Shown piece after piece: positions 1-10,889 of a stretch of 64,000 nt of DNA (its first letter is position 1; every line of letters begins with the position of its first letter). The position numbers were made by a program, and so were the translations under genes. Under the pieces are notes generated by a model. That model made no database searches. It saw only the letters and a list, made by a program, of their open reading frames with translations, and was not told where the DNA came from. Location of the stretch: the NCBI GenBank assembly GCA_963978905.1, contig OZ022261.1, forward strand, positions 26,347,686 through 26,411,685. The letters run 5' to 3'. This DNA comes from Trichostrongylus colubriformis (Eukaryota > Nematoda > Chromadorea > Rhabditida > Trichostrongylidae).

Positions 1-265
1 TGCGCAACAGTATTTCGCATAATGGAGAGCATTTTTCACCGACTACCGAAGTCCTGCAGAATCCGAAGAATGACGCCTAGTTGACAAGGATTTGGTGCAT
101 ACCGCGGGTGAGTTTTTTGGATTTTGGCATTTTTTATAATAGTGAATTTTTATTTGATCCTGTGAAATACCTAGTGCTTCAGATGTGTTCAACCCGACTT
201 CGACCGTTTACGATTATTTTGTGAAGAAGCGATGGAGCACAAACCGAAGATAGATCATCATAGTT
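1..265 (+). repeat. left arm of a long imperfect inverted repeat
   Basis: This stretch reappears in reverse complement between about 1245 and 1720, for example the segment at 165-185 (GATCCTGTGAAATACCTAGT) and the segment near 205-250. The left arm is uninterrupted, while the right arm is split by a MITE at 1387-1601. The arm may begin before the window. No protein could be read from it with confidence. It is most likely a dispersed repeat present twice in opposite orientation. Confidence 0.75.
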
Positions 266-1244
266 GAAGGATGTGTAACTAGATCACCCGATACCTCGAA
301 CTCGATGATACCGCGACACTTGCTGTATTCCCGACTCTCAACGGCACAAAACACGGCGACAGATCTTCCCTATATGTATTTTGTCGATTGAACCATGTTA
401 AACGTAATAAATAAGCTTTATTTATGTGGTTTTTGCACAACAGTATCATTGGACAATCTCAAAATTCTTCTGTAAGCATTGCCTCCAAAATAAGTTGAAT
501 GAAAGTAGACTCCTTTTTAGTGATTTAAGTTACTGCAGAGAGAAATATACACGAATGATTTTTCAGATCTCTTAGGATTAGCCATGTTGATCTCGGATTA
601 ATTCTTGATGAACTGCACAAAATATCTTGGCAGCCATTACTAAACGACCTCGTATCCGAACCGTGTACCTAAAAGAGGAAAGATTCTGCTGTTATAGGCT
701 GAGTGGACGTTTCCTTACCTCGCTGCCTACTTGTACATCAGGTTCCTACCGTATCAGCAATTTTATCAATGACGTACACCTGGAATGTATTTTTGAAGAG
801 TGAGACAGGACAAAAACATCTTGAGCATGAATATAGAATTGAACAAACCTCTGGATCGAGATCGCAACTCCTGGGATTATTATGAGTAGGCAGTCCGATG
901 TCGTGGACCTTTACGTATTCCACAAATTCCGCTGTTATCTAGCAAAACAATCGTGACCCAAATATCAAGGCATTAAAAGGCGAAAAACAGCTTAAGTAGG
1001 ATTATTCATGTACCACAGAAATTGCAATGTTTAAAGCAGAGGGCTAATAGAAAGCTTCGCACACTTCAATACCTAGACTAAGGATCTAAATCGAGGAATT
1101 TCCGCCCATCATCACTTTCACTCTGAGACTACGGGTTCTATCTTTACTCAATTTTTACTGTTCATACTCAATTCTAGCCAACAATATGTTGACTTCTAAC
1201 AAGTCCAAAGAATGAGAGAGCATACTCACCGCGCAACGTCCATC

Positions 1245-1720
1245 AGTGCTATAATGATATCCTTGGTTTGTGCTCCTCCGCCTCTTCAGAAAGTAATCGT
1301 AAACGGTCGACGTCGAGATTGGATTCACCTGAAGCACTAGTATTTCACAGGATCAAATGAAAATTCACTATTAACAAAACATGTCAAGGATTAAATAAAG
1401 TCGGGGGGAGACGCAACTTCGTGTCAACGTCAAAACTCCTTTCCCTCCCTCGGCTTAGGCCAAAACTGATATCCACTACTACCACATGAAAAAGCATCTG
1501 TCAAAGCATAGGTCTCGTCTGCTTCAGCCTAAGCCTAAGGAGGGAAAGAAACCTTGATGTCCATGAAAATTTCGCTTCTCCCCCTGACTTTATTTGACCC
1601 TATGTCAAAATCCAAGAGACTCACCCGCGGTATGCACCAAATCCTTGTCAACGAGGCGTCATTCTTCGGATTCTGCAAGACCTCAGTAGTCGGCGAAAAC
1701 AATGTTCTCCATTATGCGAA
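1245..1720 (-). repeat. right arm of the inverted repeat, split by a MITE
   Basis: Positions 1245-1375 and 1608-1720 together match the reverse complement of 1-265. The part between (1387-1601) is absent from the left arm and has terminal inverted repeats, so it is an insertion. About 980 bp of non-repeated DNA separate the two arms. Confidence 0.75.
1387..1601. mobile_element. non-autonomous foldback element (MITE), family A, with target-site duplication
   Basis: The ends are inverted repeats of about 30 bp: the left begins AGGATTAAATAAAGTCGGGG, and the right read in reverse begins AGGGTCAAATAAAGTCAGGG. Inside, CGGCTTAGGC-type and GCCTAAGCC-type blocks near 1450 and 1530 form a second inner inverted pair. 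The hexamer ATGTCA lies directly on both sides (1381-1386 and 1602-1607), consistent with a target-site duplication. The related copy at 1-265 gives the empty site. No transposase is encoded; 215 bp is a typical MITE size. A second copy is at 25329-25556. Confidence 0.8.
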
Positions 1721-3600
1721 ACAGCAACAACTCTCAACAACAGGATTTTTATGTCGTCCTGTTACAAGCTGAAAAGCAGAACATGTACTGGAATATATAA
1801 AGTCGTAGTCTACTCTAAAATGGCGACAGAGCGGCAGAAAAACGCGTGAACATGAAGCAAAACTGATATAGAACCATGGATCAATATGTAGTAGATTATT
1901 AGATATTAAAATAGTTTAATAATGCAGAAGAACTCGCGAACATGAGCGAAACTGTTACAACACCACCGATTGAGAGTAGATGCACGGAAGTTGAAATGCT
2001 TGGCATGGTGCCAAGATGTGCAGGGGCTCCTGCCACGATGATGATACTGTAGAAAATTTGAATTTGTCCACCCTACACACAATGGCTTATCTGTAACTTT
2101 GGGGTTGATCACTCAAATTCAATCATATTTTCTTGCAAAACCTGGTCAGCTTATATCACGTCCCATTTATCATCTAGTTTAGGGCCATTGCTGACTTCTG
2201 CAATTACGAACTCCCACCTTCCCCGCAAAATACGACCCCTGTCGAGGATTTCTCGACTTCCGGTGAACCTTGGCTTGGCCCACCTGGGGTACGGTAAACT
2301 GTAAAGTGTGTGTTGCCTCAAGGCGTGTATCGCTTCAATCCGTTGGCTGACCCATTTCATTCGATGCCTAAAAATAACATTCATTAATTCATTAGTTTTT
2401 ATTTGTTTTATTGATTCCTGTGTTTTCATGCTTCTGCTTAACTAAGACTAGGGATACCATGATGATGTAAAAGACCTACCTGATCATAGGGCTTGCGGTA
2501 CGGTCAATCTGCTTGTGCTTGAGCTTGGCTGAATATTTTGTGCATTTTTTCTGCTTTCATTTTTTCCTTTGCAGTTGTGAGATTGATGGCACAGATCTGC
2601 GATAAAGAAGTTGTTGCACTGATGAAGCATCGCCTATTGACACGTGGCTGCATCTTTCTCCGTCTCCACACACCTTAACGACTTCACCATGAAGAGCAGG
2701 TTCGTTGAAGCGTATTCACTCTCCCCTCCTATTTCTTTTTTCTTCAAATTTCACCACGATCATTTATTCAAAGCTGTACCGACCTAGCTGTTTTAATGTA
2801 CTTTTAAAATGAACTTTACAGGCACTATTCCCTAAGTTTCCACAAATCATTAAACCAGAGGAGCTTGGAAGCAGCAGGATGTGCTCGGGACTGCTAGCTA
2901 AGTCACGTTTTTCTTCCATCATAGTTACTCTATCCGTTTCCTTTTTAGTAAAAATAATATTAGTTTTTGGTGGTACACTGTTGTTCAAACCTTTCTATTT
3001 CAAACCTGTCCAAGTCGGCTAACGTTCACCGTATACACCATTCGCAACGTGGCTACCCGTGCGAGCATCTGAAATCTGCTGTGGCCACACTGCGAGGAAG
3101 AGATTTCTCAAGGTACGTCCATTTCTGCTCTGTAGCATTCCCTTGCTTCATTTTTGATTTTTTTGTTTCCAGCCATCGCAAAGTGGTGCGCTGTCGAACC
3201 AGATGGTATTGGCGCGCAAGGTCTGGCTGCTACTGAGCCAGGTAATTCAGTTCTTGGTACGATTTCGCTCTACTCTCATGCACTGATTTTAGACTTATCT
3301 ATGGCACGCACCTGCTGGAACTACCACTCGGAACAAACTCCGAGAAGTAGCTGCTACCTACCTGGATGACAACAAGAAATCATTAGAAAGTGAGTACTCT
3401 TATATATCGGAACTTTGGGTAACCACGGAAAAAGGGCGTGAAAAGTGAACATTTATAATTTTCTTTCACTTCTCCCTTTTTACAAACTTTGCTCGGTTAT
3501 ACCGCAAGGTCATTCTCTTGCCTATTTCCCATGGTTTTATTCGTGAATGTTACATTAGATAGTGTTGTACGTAAACAAATGGATTTTAGTAATTTTCTTC
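1721..3600. other. mostly unassigned; one dispersed-repeat piece and some exon-like stretches
   Basis: Positions 2225-2281 resemble 27590-27646 (shared core CCTGTCGAGGA...CGACT), so they are a dispersed repeat. A 92-codon minus-strand ORF at 2151-2429 covers that repeat and is not called. Between 3060 and 3395 on the plus strand are three exon-like stretches with good splice signals (donors near 3112, 3241 and 3391; acceptors near 3172 and 3291). More than one reading frame stays open and no family was recognised, so no gene is called here. Confidence 0.4.
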
Positions 3601-3602
3601 AG

Positions 3603-4182
3603 ATGGCTTACGCAGTCGTGGCCGCCTTCCTTCTGGTGGGTAGCAGTTTGCCCGTACGCAAGATACCGTCCGAGCTGTACAAGTGCTGCTTTTTTTCGAG
3701 GTATTTTTAGGCATTCCCCGATGGTAATACGTTGTGATCTTCGTGAATTAAGCAGTCCCTTCGTTCAGACATTCATCTATGGTTCTCTTCGTCCAATGCG
3801 CACCACTGCGCCGGTTTACAATGAGATATGTGACAGCTGCAGTCCAAAGAAGGCAGCAGAGTGCTCATACTGTGAGTGGCCGTGAAGTGAACTGGATCGT
3901 TCATTAAGTAAGCTTTTCCAAAATCTTTTTTATTACTCCATACTTGGTAATGGGCTTTTCCCTCTTCCAATAGTCTGATCTCTCTTTTCCCCCATTCTTG
4001 AATCCATTGTACATTTGTTCTTTGTTAGGTTGCTCGAGTTATGGTAAGAAGTGCTTCCTCACTCAAGATGAGGATTGTTATGATGGGCAACTGACGACCG
4101 GGAACAAGGTTGGTTTCGCTGTAATTGTAATTTGGCGTGGCTCTGATTTGACCGCTTTTACCTTTCACAGGTGCGTGCCTGA
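3603..4182 (+). CDS. candidate small secreted cysteine-rich peptide gene (four exons)
   Basis: Proposed exons are 3603-3635, 3769-3871, 4029-4108 and 4171-4182. Phases close and give a 75-residue product. The first residues (MAYAVVAAFLL) are hydrophobic like a signal peptide. The mature part holds seven cysteines, including an E-C-S-Y-C-C cluster and K-C-F and D-C-Y steps, in the style of small secreted nematode peptides. Acceptors at 3768 (CGTTCAG), 4028 and 4170 (TTTCACAG) are good, as is the donor CTG|GTGGGT at 3635. A longer first exon ending at 3652 would also stay in frame. No polyadenylation signal was seen close after the stop, and the family was not recognised. The call rests on splice signals and composition alone. 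Confidence 0.35.
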
Positions 4183-4344
4183 TGATGTCTACGCAATACG
4201 TTCGAGAACAGGACGACGCCGTCATTTTTTGTTTTTTCATTTTTGTTAGGGGCTGGCTATAAGTGTAGTGCCCAGAATTGGGGGGTTTCATTTTTTTTAT
4301 TGGAGGGGGATAGGATTAACTGGGCGTTAGTGATAAGTAATACC

Positions 4345-4520
4345 TGGACCAGTTTGTTTGTTATCCCTGGGCTTCAATTTCTTATTCGGGCTTTCTACTA
4401 GTTATCCCTTGGCTTCAAATTCCTCATCGGGGCTGTTTTTGAATTATCCTTCGGCTCTGAATCTTTTATTCGGGCTGTTTTCTCTTGAAGAACCTTTGGC
4501 TTCGAATTCCTTGTTGTTGT
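4345..4520. repeat. imperfect tandem repeat, about 48-bp unit, roughly four copies
   Basis: The words TTCGGGCT, TTATCC and GGCTTC/GGCTCT recur at a spacing of about 45-50 bp. A plus-strand ORF across it (4358-4666) repeats the pattern L-x-S-x-x-F-L-F-G-L because of the repeat, not because it is a gene. Confidence 0.6.
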
Positions 4521-4974
4521 TCTCTAATTTGGTCCACCCTATTCATCACCTTGAATCAGCACAGTTATGTACAGCTTCGGTACACAAGAGGGAACCCATC
4601 TCCATTACTTTTTATGTAGTGGCGTTGCGCTTTCCTTCTCTTTTCTCGTCTGGTTTCCAAAAATAGGTGGGGTTATGGGTCGATGTTGAGAAGCTAACCT
4701 CCGTTTCGTAAAATAGTGTTATGATACGTCTCAGATCTTCTCGAAATAGTTCAGGGTGCATTCCTTTTTCCCGTCGAAAACAGTTTTGATAGCTCAAGGT
4801 GTGAGATTTTGTGGTTTTGTCAATTGCGTGATGTGACAATCAGACTAGAGAACAACAACAAAGAATGCGCGCCAAACCTGGGTTTGGGGGGTAACGTTAA
4901 ATGTAAATCTAAAAAAGGTTTGGGGGGGGCGGGGGTATACTGGGCACAAACGCTTATCAGCCACCCTCTGTTGT

Positions 4975-5294
4975 GTTGTAGCTCACCCTAGGTTTTCAGC
5001 CTTGCACACAGGAGGGTGTGTACCCTCTGAGGACGAGTCAACTCTTTCATATGAATCCCACGCATTGTTTCCCGCCTGTGGACTCGACTCATCGAGCTCC
5101 ACAGATCGGCATGCTTTGGTGAGCCGAATGTTTTCTTCTGGCATTCTGTTTCCTGTGTAGCTGGGCAACTCAACAGCGTGTTATGGTCACGTCGGTGTTG
5201 TCCTCGGGTCGGTTGCTTCGAAAAGAAGCATCGAGAGATAGTGATCTGTAGATTGTGTCTATGGGAGGCAGACGTCAGACTTCTTGGTCCTGTG
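4975..5294 (+). repeat. dispersed repeat D1, copy 1
   Basis: This stretch matches the reverse complement of 9772-10068. Shared blocks include GCTCACCCTA near 4981, CCCGCCTGTGGACTCGAC near 5070, TTGCTTCGAAAAGAAGC near 5212 and GACTTCTTGG near 5278. It is preceded by a G-rich run at 4924-4936. No coding potential common to both copies was found. Confidence 0.7.
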
Positions 5295-5299
5295 AATAG

Positions 5300-5460
5300 C
5301 GCCATTTTTCGTGCCAAAACATTGTAGCCCGTCTTGTCAAAACTCCGCTAAATGGCTTTTCGTTGTTTCGCGCCGCAACATAACTTTTCGTGCCAAAATC
5401 AGCCCCCTAGCTTTTCATGCTGAAACTACGCAGCTTTTCCTGCCAAAACTCCGCACCACA
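5300..5460. repeat. degenerate tandem repeat around GCCAAAACTCCG
   Basis: Variants of TTTTCGTGCCAAAAC recur at about 5306, 5384 and 5435, with further degenerate copies between. The 168-codon ORF at 5311-5817 starts inside it and has no recognisable domain, so it is not called as a gene. Confidence 0.5.
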
Positions 5461-7605
5461 GCTGGCACTACGAAGACGATATCGATCTCAATATGCAAAG
5501 GCAGAATAGGTCAGAACTCAAGGTGTTTTAATCAGCATTTACGCGACTCCCAATATGACCTCCAGCAGAGCATAGTAATGCTGAAACTAGCAACCAGGAT
5601 CAAGCATGGTTTGAGGAGTCCTCATGAGGTCGTATTTTGGGTGCTAAAAGGGATGGGTCTCCCCATGAAGATGTTTTTGTGTTCCAAAAAAGAATGGGTC
5701 GGATTTATCGAATTCATCGGGGATCCTCAACGTTATACTATTTTTCTATTTTTTAGTGATCCAAGGCGGTCAAGTGGTCTGGTGGGCTCTACAAACGTTA
5801 GCTCATTTACCAGGTAGTAGTGGTTCCGACCGACGATAGCAACGACATTTATCATCATCAAGGGCGGGGCCGTGTCAAAATGGTTCTGGGCATGATCGTA
5901 CTTTCCGGAAATTTCTCCGAAACAGTGCTTGACCCTAGTAGCCAAAAAAGCCATATCTAGACATCGTAGTAATTACCAATTGACGTGGGCGGTTCCTAGA
6001 AACTGTGAGTGATCATGAACCTTGCTGCATAAGTATGAAGCTGTGATACGCATGCGGCAGCTTCGAGACTTGAAGCAATCTGATTGAAGCTACTTGTTCG
6101 ATTTGGAAAATTAGCATTGCTCTCTGAACACCTGATTGGTCTCAAAAAGAAGGTACGATTAGACATGCTTGTAAAACCATGGAAAATGTTCTTGAAGACA
6201 ATAACTTTATTCGTTCCTTGCAGTGTTTATAGTCTGTCAATTCCCAGTCTTCAATTTTTTGAAACTATTCCCTGAGCTGCTCCTGATATCGCGGTTCTTC
6301 GTCTCGACAGCTGCTATCGCATACTTTCATAGCAGTGAGTTTTTTCTAGAGTTCTTATGAAATCATAGAAAATGGTTGTTCAGTTCTTAAGTTGTTTTGA
6401 GAGTTAGATTGTCACATAATTTCCGGCTCACTTTGTATTCGCTGTTGCAAACATTGCCAGGATTCTCGTAATTTTGCAATATGTGCAGGTCTATGGCATC
6501 GACTTTCCCAGTTCGAGTAGGCGGCACCTGTTTCGCTATACACGTTGATGCTGTTTCCCAAAAGCTTTTCAAAAACTGGTTTTTGTGAATACCGCGTTGT
6601 CTAGACACTAACCTTTTTGGAAGATTGATTGGACGATGGGAGAGAAGTCGACTTGGTAATCGCTTGATCAATCCAGTCGGAGGTTGCTTCTTTTCTCCAC
6701 GTTCAGACGCTCCCTCGGCCGTAGTTGTCGATGCCCTACGCGACGTCGTTGAATGGGTATGATGTGGATTTTGTCGTTTGCCAAAGCATTGCAGCTGTCG
6801 TGGAATGGAACTGGTGAGAAATCTCTACGAGTTGGGAACTTCGGAGTGTGGGGGTTGGATACCACAAGCGCAGAGTGTACCCGCCCTACATACGGTTTGG
6901 CATCGTCATGTTCTACTTGACTCCGCATCGACTGCATACTCACTGGCGATGAGATGTGGTTGGTGTAGGCTATATAACCCCGGAAACAGCAATGGCTTGT
7001 TTTGAGGATGCCAGAGTTTCGATTGTCACTCCCAACACGTCTAATGAAAGGACATGGACTCTATTGATGCAGCGGCCATTGTAGAACCCTACCAATAGCG
7101 GCTTAATCGCAATCTATTTCACGTAGAAGAAGAAAAATGGAGTTCATTCCGCAGTAATCACGAGTCACGAGAAATAGAAGGCAAAGCAAACAACATTTTT
7201 CGTCTGCAGCGGTCTCGCGTCAACGGATTACTGCCTATCCTGCTTTCTAGCCCTCTTCTTCGAAGAGAAATCACAGTCGATCAAGGTGATCGAGAAATTG
7301 GCATCGATCAGAAGTCAAGGGCATCTGAAAAATACTTATTACAAAGAATACTTAGGCTTTTGCAGCATATCGTAGACAACTTGGTGTATATTATGTGAAT
7401 CGGCATATTAAAGAACAGCACGAACGCTCAGTTTGAAAATTAGCGAAAGTGAGACAGAAATTATGTGACTATCTAACACATCCTAGTTTTTTTCTTTCTA
7501 ATGAAGTTGCCTCTTTGCACATTCATGGTAGGATATGAGCTTGGGAATGTTTGATTTCATAATTCGCGCTTTTTCGAGTTTTATGAGATTTGAGCATGAT
7601 ATTCA
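5461..7605. other. no gene recognised
   Basis: Only short ORFs are present, up to 94 codons. The stretch at 6668-6943 is open on both strands but matches no family I know. No tandem repeat or transposon end was clear. Confidence 0.4.
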
Positions 7606-7902
7606 CTAAACACGTTGGCTAGGGTAGGCAAGATGAAGTGATTTCGCACCGTCAATCTTGATTATTTTCATTAATCGATCGCTAGAGGGAAGAGATTCGT
7701 TGTAGAGAGAAAAGTCATGAAGACGCCTCAGTACAGCTTGACGCATTTTGATCAAGTAATCTTGTGGTATGGCAGGGGCTACTGGAAAATCTCCTACTTT
7801 TTTTGAACTAATCACGATCGAATCACCAAACACATAGCGAACCACTTTTTTTCCTAGTTTCCATCTTTTTGTAGCACGTGGGCAAGATGCATTGTTTTTC
7901 AA
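7606..7902 (-). CDS. unrecognised ORF, possible exon or relic
   Basis: A 98-codon open frame ends at TAG in 7606-7608. The residues in the middle (for example D-Y-L-I-K-M-R-Q-A-V-L-R-R-L-H-D-F) look like an amphipathic helix, and an in-frame acceptor-like TTTTCCAG lies near 7780. Composition is more protein-like than in neighbouring ORFs. No domain was recognised, no neighbouring exon could be joined, and no polyadenylation signal was seen. It could be an exon of an unfinished gene model, a relic or chance. Confidence 0.2.
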   Translation of the reverse strand: MKNNASCPRATKRWKLGKKVVRYVFGDSIVISSKKVGDFPVAPAIPQDYLIKMRQAVLRRLHDFSLYNESLPSSDRLMKIIKIDGAKSLHLAYPSQRV

Positions 7903-9771
7903 ACCATGGCTTTTCCTCGTCTATTTCTTTCGCGTCAGACATGTGTACTTTTGATAATTGATCGTGCTACAATGAAAGTCTTAATGAAAGTCTTAATGTC
8001 TCACGGATGAGTCCTTTTATTGTCCCAACAGCAAAGCCATATTTTGGGAAAAGTATGAGAACAGTTATTTTTGGTAAGGATTTGTGGTAGTCCACACTTT
8101 ACTTGCACCCGCTCTTATTATACCTGATCGAGGCTTCTTCACTGTTCATTTCCTCAATTATTTAGACGCGGTTTGAAAAATTCTGTCCAGTTTGCTTTCA
8201 AAAACTGAGGCTACGCATCTCAATTGCTGGTCATGAAAGCTGAAGCAGGAATAATAAGCGGGTTGCTTCTGCTGTTCAGAACAAGAAAATCCGGTGAATA
8301 GTGGAATAGAAGGCCCATAATCTACGATTTTTGTGGACTGCTAGGTCTAGAAATTCAGTGATTCATGGACCTTTACAGGAATCACAGTCACTGGGTTATA
8401 GGGCTTTTTGTATCAATTCGTTGGGCTGCTGAACCGTTTGGGGGTACCACATAGGTGGGGCGCCTATGTTGTCAATTTGCACGTTTTCCGCTCTAGTAAT
8501 ACAACTCTTGTTCCTTTATTGGGAGCGCAAGTAATCTTCCAAAGTAGCTTGCACTCTTTCAAGTAGTTTCTTGCACATTCAGGGAGAGATCTGCAAGAAG
8601 CCCAAACAGTCCTTGTTCAACTGAATGCCATTTCATCACTAAGTCATCAGCATAAGCAAAAATAAAGTTAAGCTCTAGTTTGCGGTTGAAATGTTCTCAA
8701 GCTCACCCCATGCAAATGCGCACGAAGGCAATGTATTTCAGAAAAGATCGTACATGAAGCAACTTAAGAGCTATTCGATTACTTTCTGTGGTTTCATCTG
8801 AATTCTAGAAAGATCACGGCTATGAACGTATGCAACTGCGGCCGAAGAAGTGGAGAACCGCGTCATCGGGAACAATTCGGCTTTAGTTCCAAAGAATCGA
8901 GGACCGGGTGGAGACCGTGATAAGATGTACAAATCCATTACTCCGTATGCCGGTATTGTCGACTGGCTCGAGTACTATTGATGGGGGCTTTTCATAGGGA
9001 TTGGGACTATGGTCTAAAAAGGGTGAGGAGTCCGGGGTGGGCTTATCTTGGGTTGGAGAAAAGGGTCATAGTTGAGGACGAAATTCTTCGACAAATCCGT
9101 AATGACCTTCCTCCTTTTGGTGATTCTGAAGGCGATCAGTTCTCTAAAAAAGGGTCGGTTAATTGAGCATGGGTATCGATAGAATGACGAAACGGTTTTC
9201 GAAAACAATCTCAATGTACACAACCTCATAGTGGGGGCGAGGGTCGTACCGTCAGGATAGCTTGAAGGCGGTACTAGTTTCATCCTGTACAGAAATGCCA
9301 ACTTAGTTCCCACAACATTTAAAATAGACTATAAGCACTCCGAGAAACGAATGAAGTGATTGCTTTCCACATTTTCCATTGCTCTGCAAGCATCACGCCT
9401 AATCTTACCCTACTTTTGAGACCAAGCAGGTGTTCCAGGAGCAATGCCGAAATTTTTAAATCGAAGGAGTAGTTCCTCTGATTGCTGCGAGATTCGTGAG
9501 CTACCGCACGTGAATCACGGCTCCATACCTGTACAGTAAAGTTTCATGGTTAGTCACAATTTCTAGGAAATGATCACTCCAAATGGTTGTTGCCACGATT
9601 CCCAAGAATGGCTTGTGGTGGTTTTTGTCTGAAGGTAGTTTCAGTATCATTATGCTCTGCTAGGCGTCATATTGGTGTATCGTGCAATGGCTGCATAAAA
9701 GATCGATAGTTTTGATCCGTTGTGCCTTTCTTTGCACATTGGAAGATCGATATCGCTCTTTGTAGTGCAGT
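7903..9771. other. no gene recognised
   Basis: Only short ORFs occur; the longest is 99 codons at 9014-9313 on the minus strand, with an open plus-strand frame opposite. A short direct duplication (ATGAAAGTCTTA) lies at 7971-7996. No repeat family found elsewhere in the window was identified here. Confidence 0.4.
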
Positions 9772-10068
9772 AGGTCCAAGAAGTCAGTCGTCTGCTCCCC
9801 ATGGAGACAGCCTCCACAGATCGCTGTCTTATCGATTGCTTCTTTTCGAAGTGGCCGACCCGAGGGCACACCCGACGGGATCTTTGCGCGCTGGGGAGCC
9901 ATGGCTACACTGGAAACAGTGAGTGCCACAAGAAACATTTGGCACACCAAGGCATGTCGATCTGAGGAGCTCGACGGGTCGAGTCCACAGGCGGGAAACC
10001 GAGAAAACGCGCGTGCGCGGCCGTGGGGAAAGAGGCGGAGCGGGGAAGAAAACTTAGGGTGAGCACAA
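9772..10068 (-). repeat. dispersed repeat D1, copy 2 (inverted)
   Basis: Read in reverse complement it aligns with 4975-5294, sharing the CTGTGGACTCGAC block (near 9980), the TTCGAAAAGAAGCAA block (near 9845) and the terminal GCTCACCCTAAGTTTT (near 10055). The two copies lie about 4.5 kb apart in opposite orientation. Confidence 0.7.
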
Positions 10069-10139
10069 CATTGTTGTATTGTGATTGTACTTGTATATTA
10101 TTGTATTTTGTAATAAACTTTATTAACACAATCAATGTA

Positions 10140-10410
10140 CAAGGCATATGAAATAAAACAACACCAAAATCACACAGCTGAGAGCATATAGCTCGCAACA
10201 CACGCACCACAGCACACATACACAAGCAACTCAGCACACACACAACCACTCACACACCTCACACAATTTTCACGCACGCATACATCACCTTGTACATCAC
10301 ATATGTCCTCTGAGACACATTGCACAGAAATTCACTCCTAAAGGGTATGCCTTCGTGCACGCATTCTGCAACACATTCGCACACATATCCCATACTCCTC
10401 CTTCTGCAGA
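10140..10410. repeat. CA-rich low-complexity sequence
   Basis: Runs of CACACA, CACAC and ACACAC dominate this strand. ORFs here are artefacts of composition. Confidence 0.6.
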
Positions 10411-10412
10411 TA

Positions 10413-10889
10413 CAGGATGGTCCATAAATCGTGCAACAACTTGTGCGTTTCACCATATTTCTTTTGGTCTAATTGAGATTTACAAGGGTTTGTTATTCCA
10501 GCGCCAACCGCAATGCCATCGGAACCAATTTTTATGGTCAACGCTCATCTTAGCGTTCAACCCAACAAAAGTGGTATTCTTTTTCTCAGAAGGATGAAAT
10601 CCCCTAGGATCATCGCTCACCCTACTCTACATTAAAGGAAAACAATAGGAGACACCTGGGATCTTCGAAACCATCACAAAGTAAAAATTACAGCGCACGG
10701 TCTCCGCCACTCCGCACCAAAAATGTACTGGAAGGGGTATGAAACTAGTAATCACAGTGCTAATCAAAACTACGCCACTGTTTGGGCTATCTGAAGGTCT
10801 AGGTTAAGTCCGTACAGGGATTTGAACACGTTCACTTCAAGGAAAGTCACGCCGTGAAAGTCGTTTTGCACTCTTTATGGAACACCCTG
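10413..10889. mobile_element. TA-flanked MITE, Tc1/mariner-like ends
   Basis: The left end CAGGATGGTCCATAAATCGT and the right end read in reverse, CAGGGTGTTCCATAAAGAGT, form terminal inverted repeats of about 30 bp. TA stands on both sides (10411-10412 and 10890-10891), the duplication typical of the Tc1/mariner/IS630 superfamily. At 477 bp with no transposase frame it is non-autonomous. The superfamily is inferred from TA flanks only. Confidence 0.7.

Noticed and set aside
5311..5817. A 168-codon plus-strand ORF
   Set aside because: Its start lies in a degenerate tandem repeat and nothing in it resembles a protein domain.
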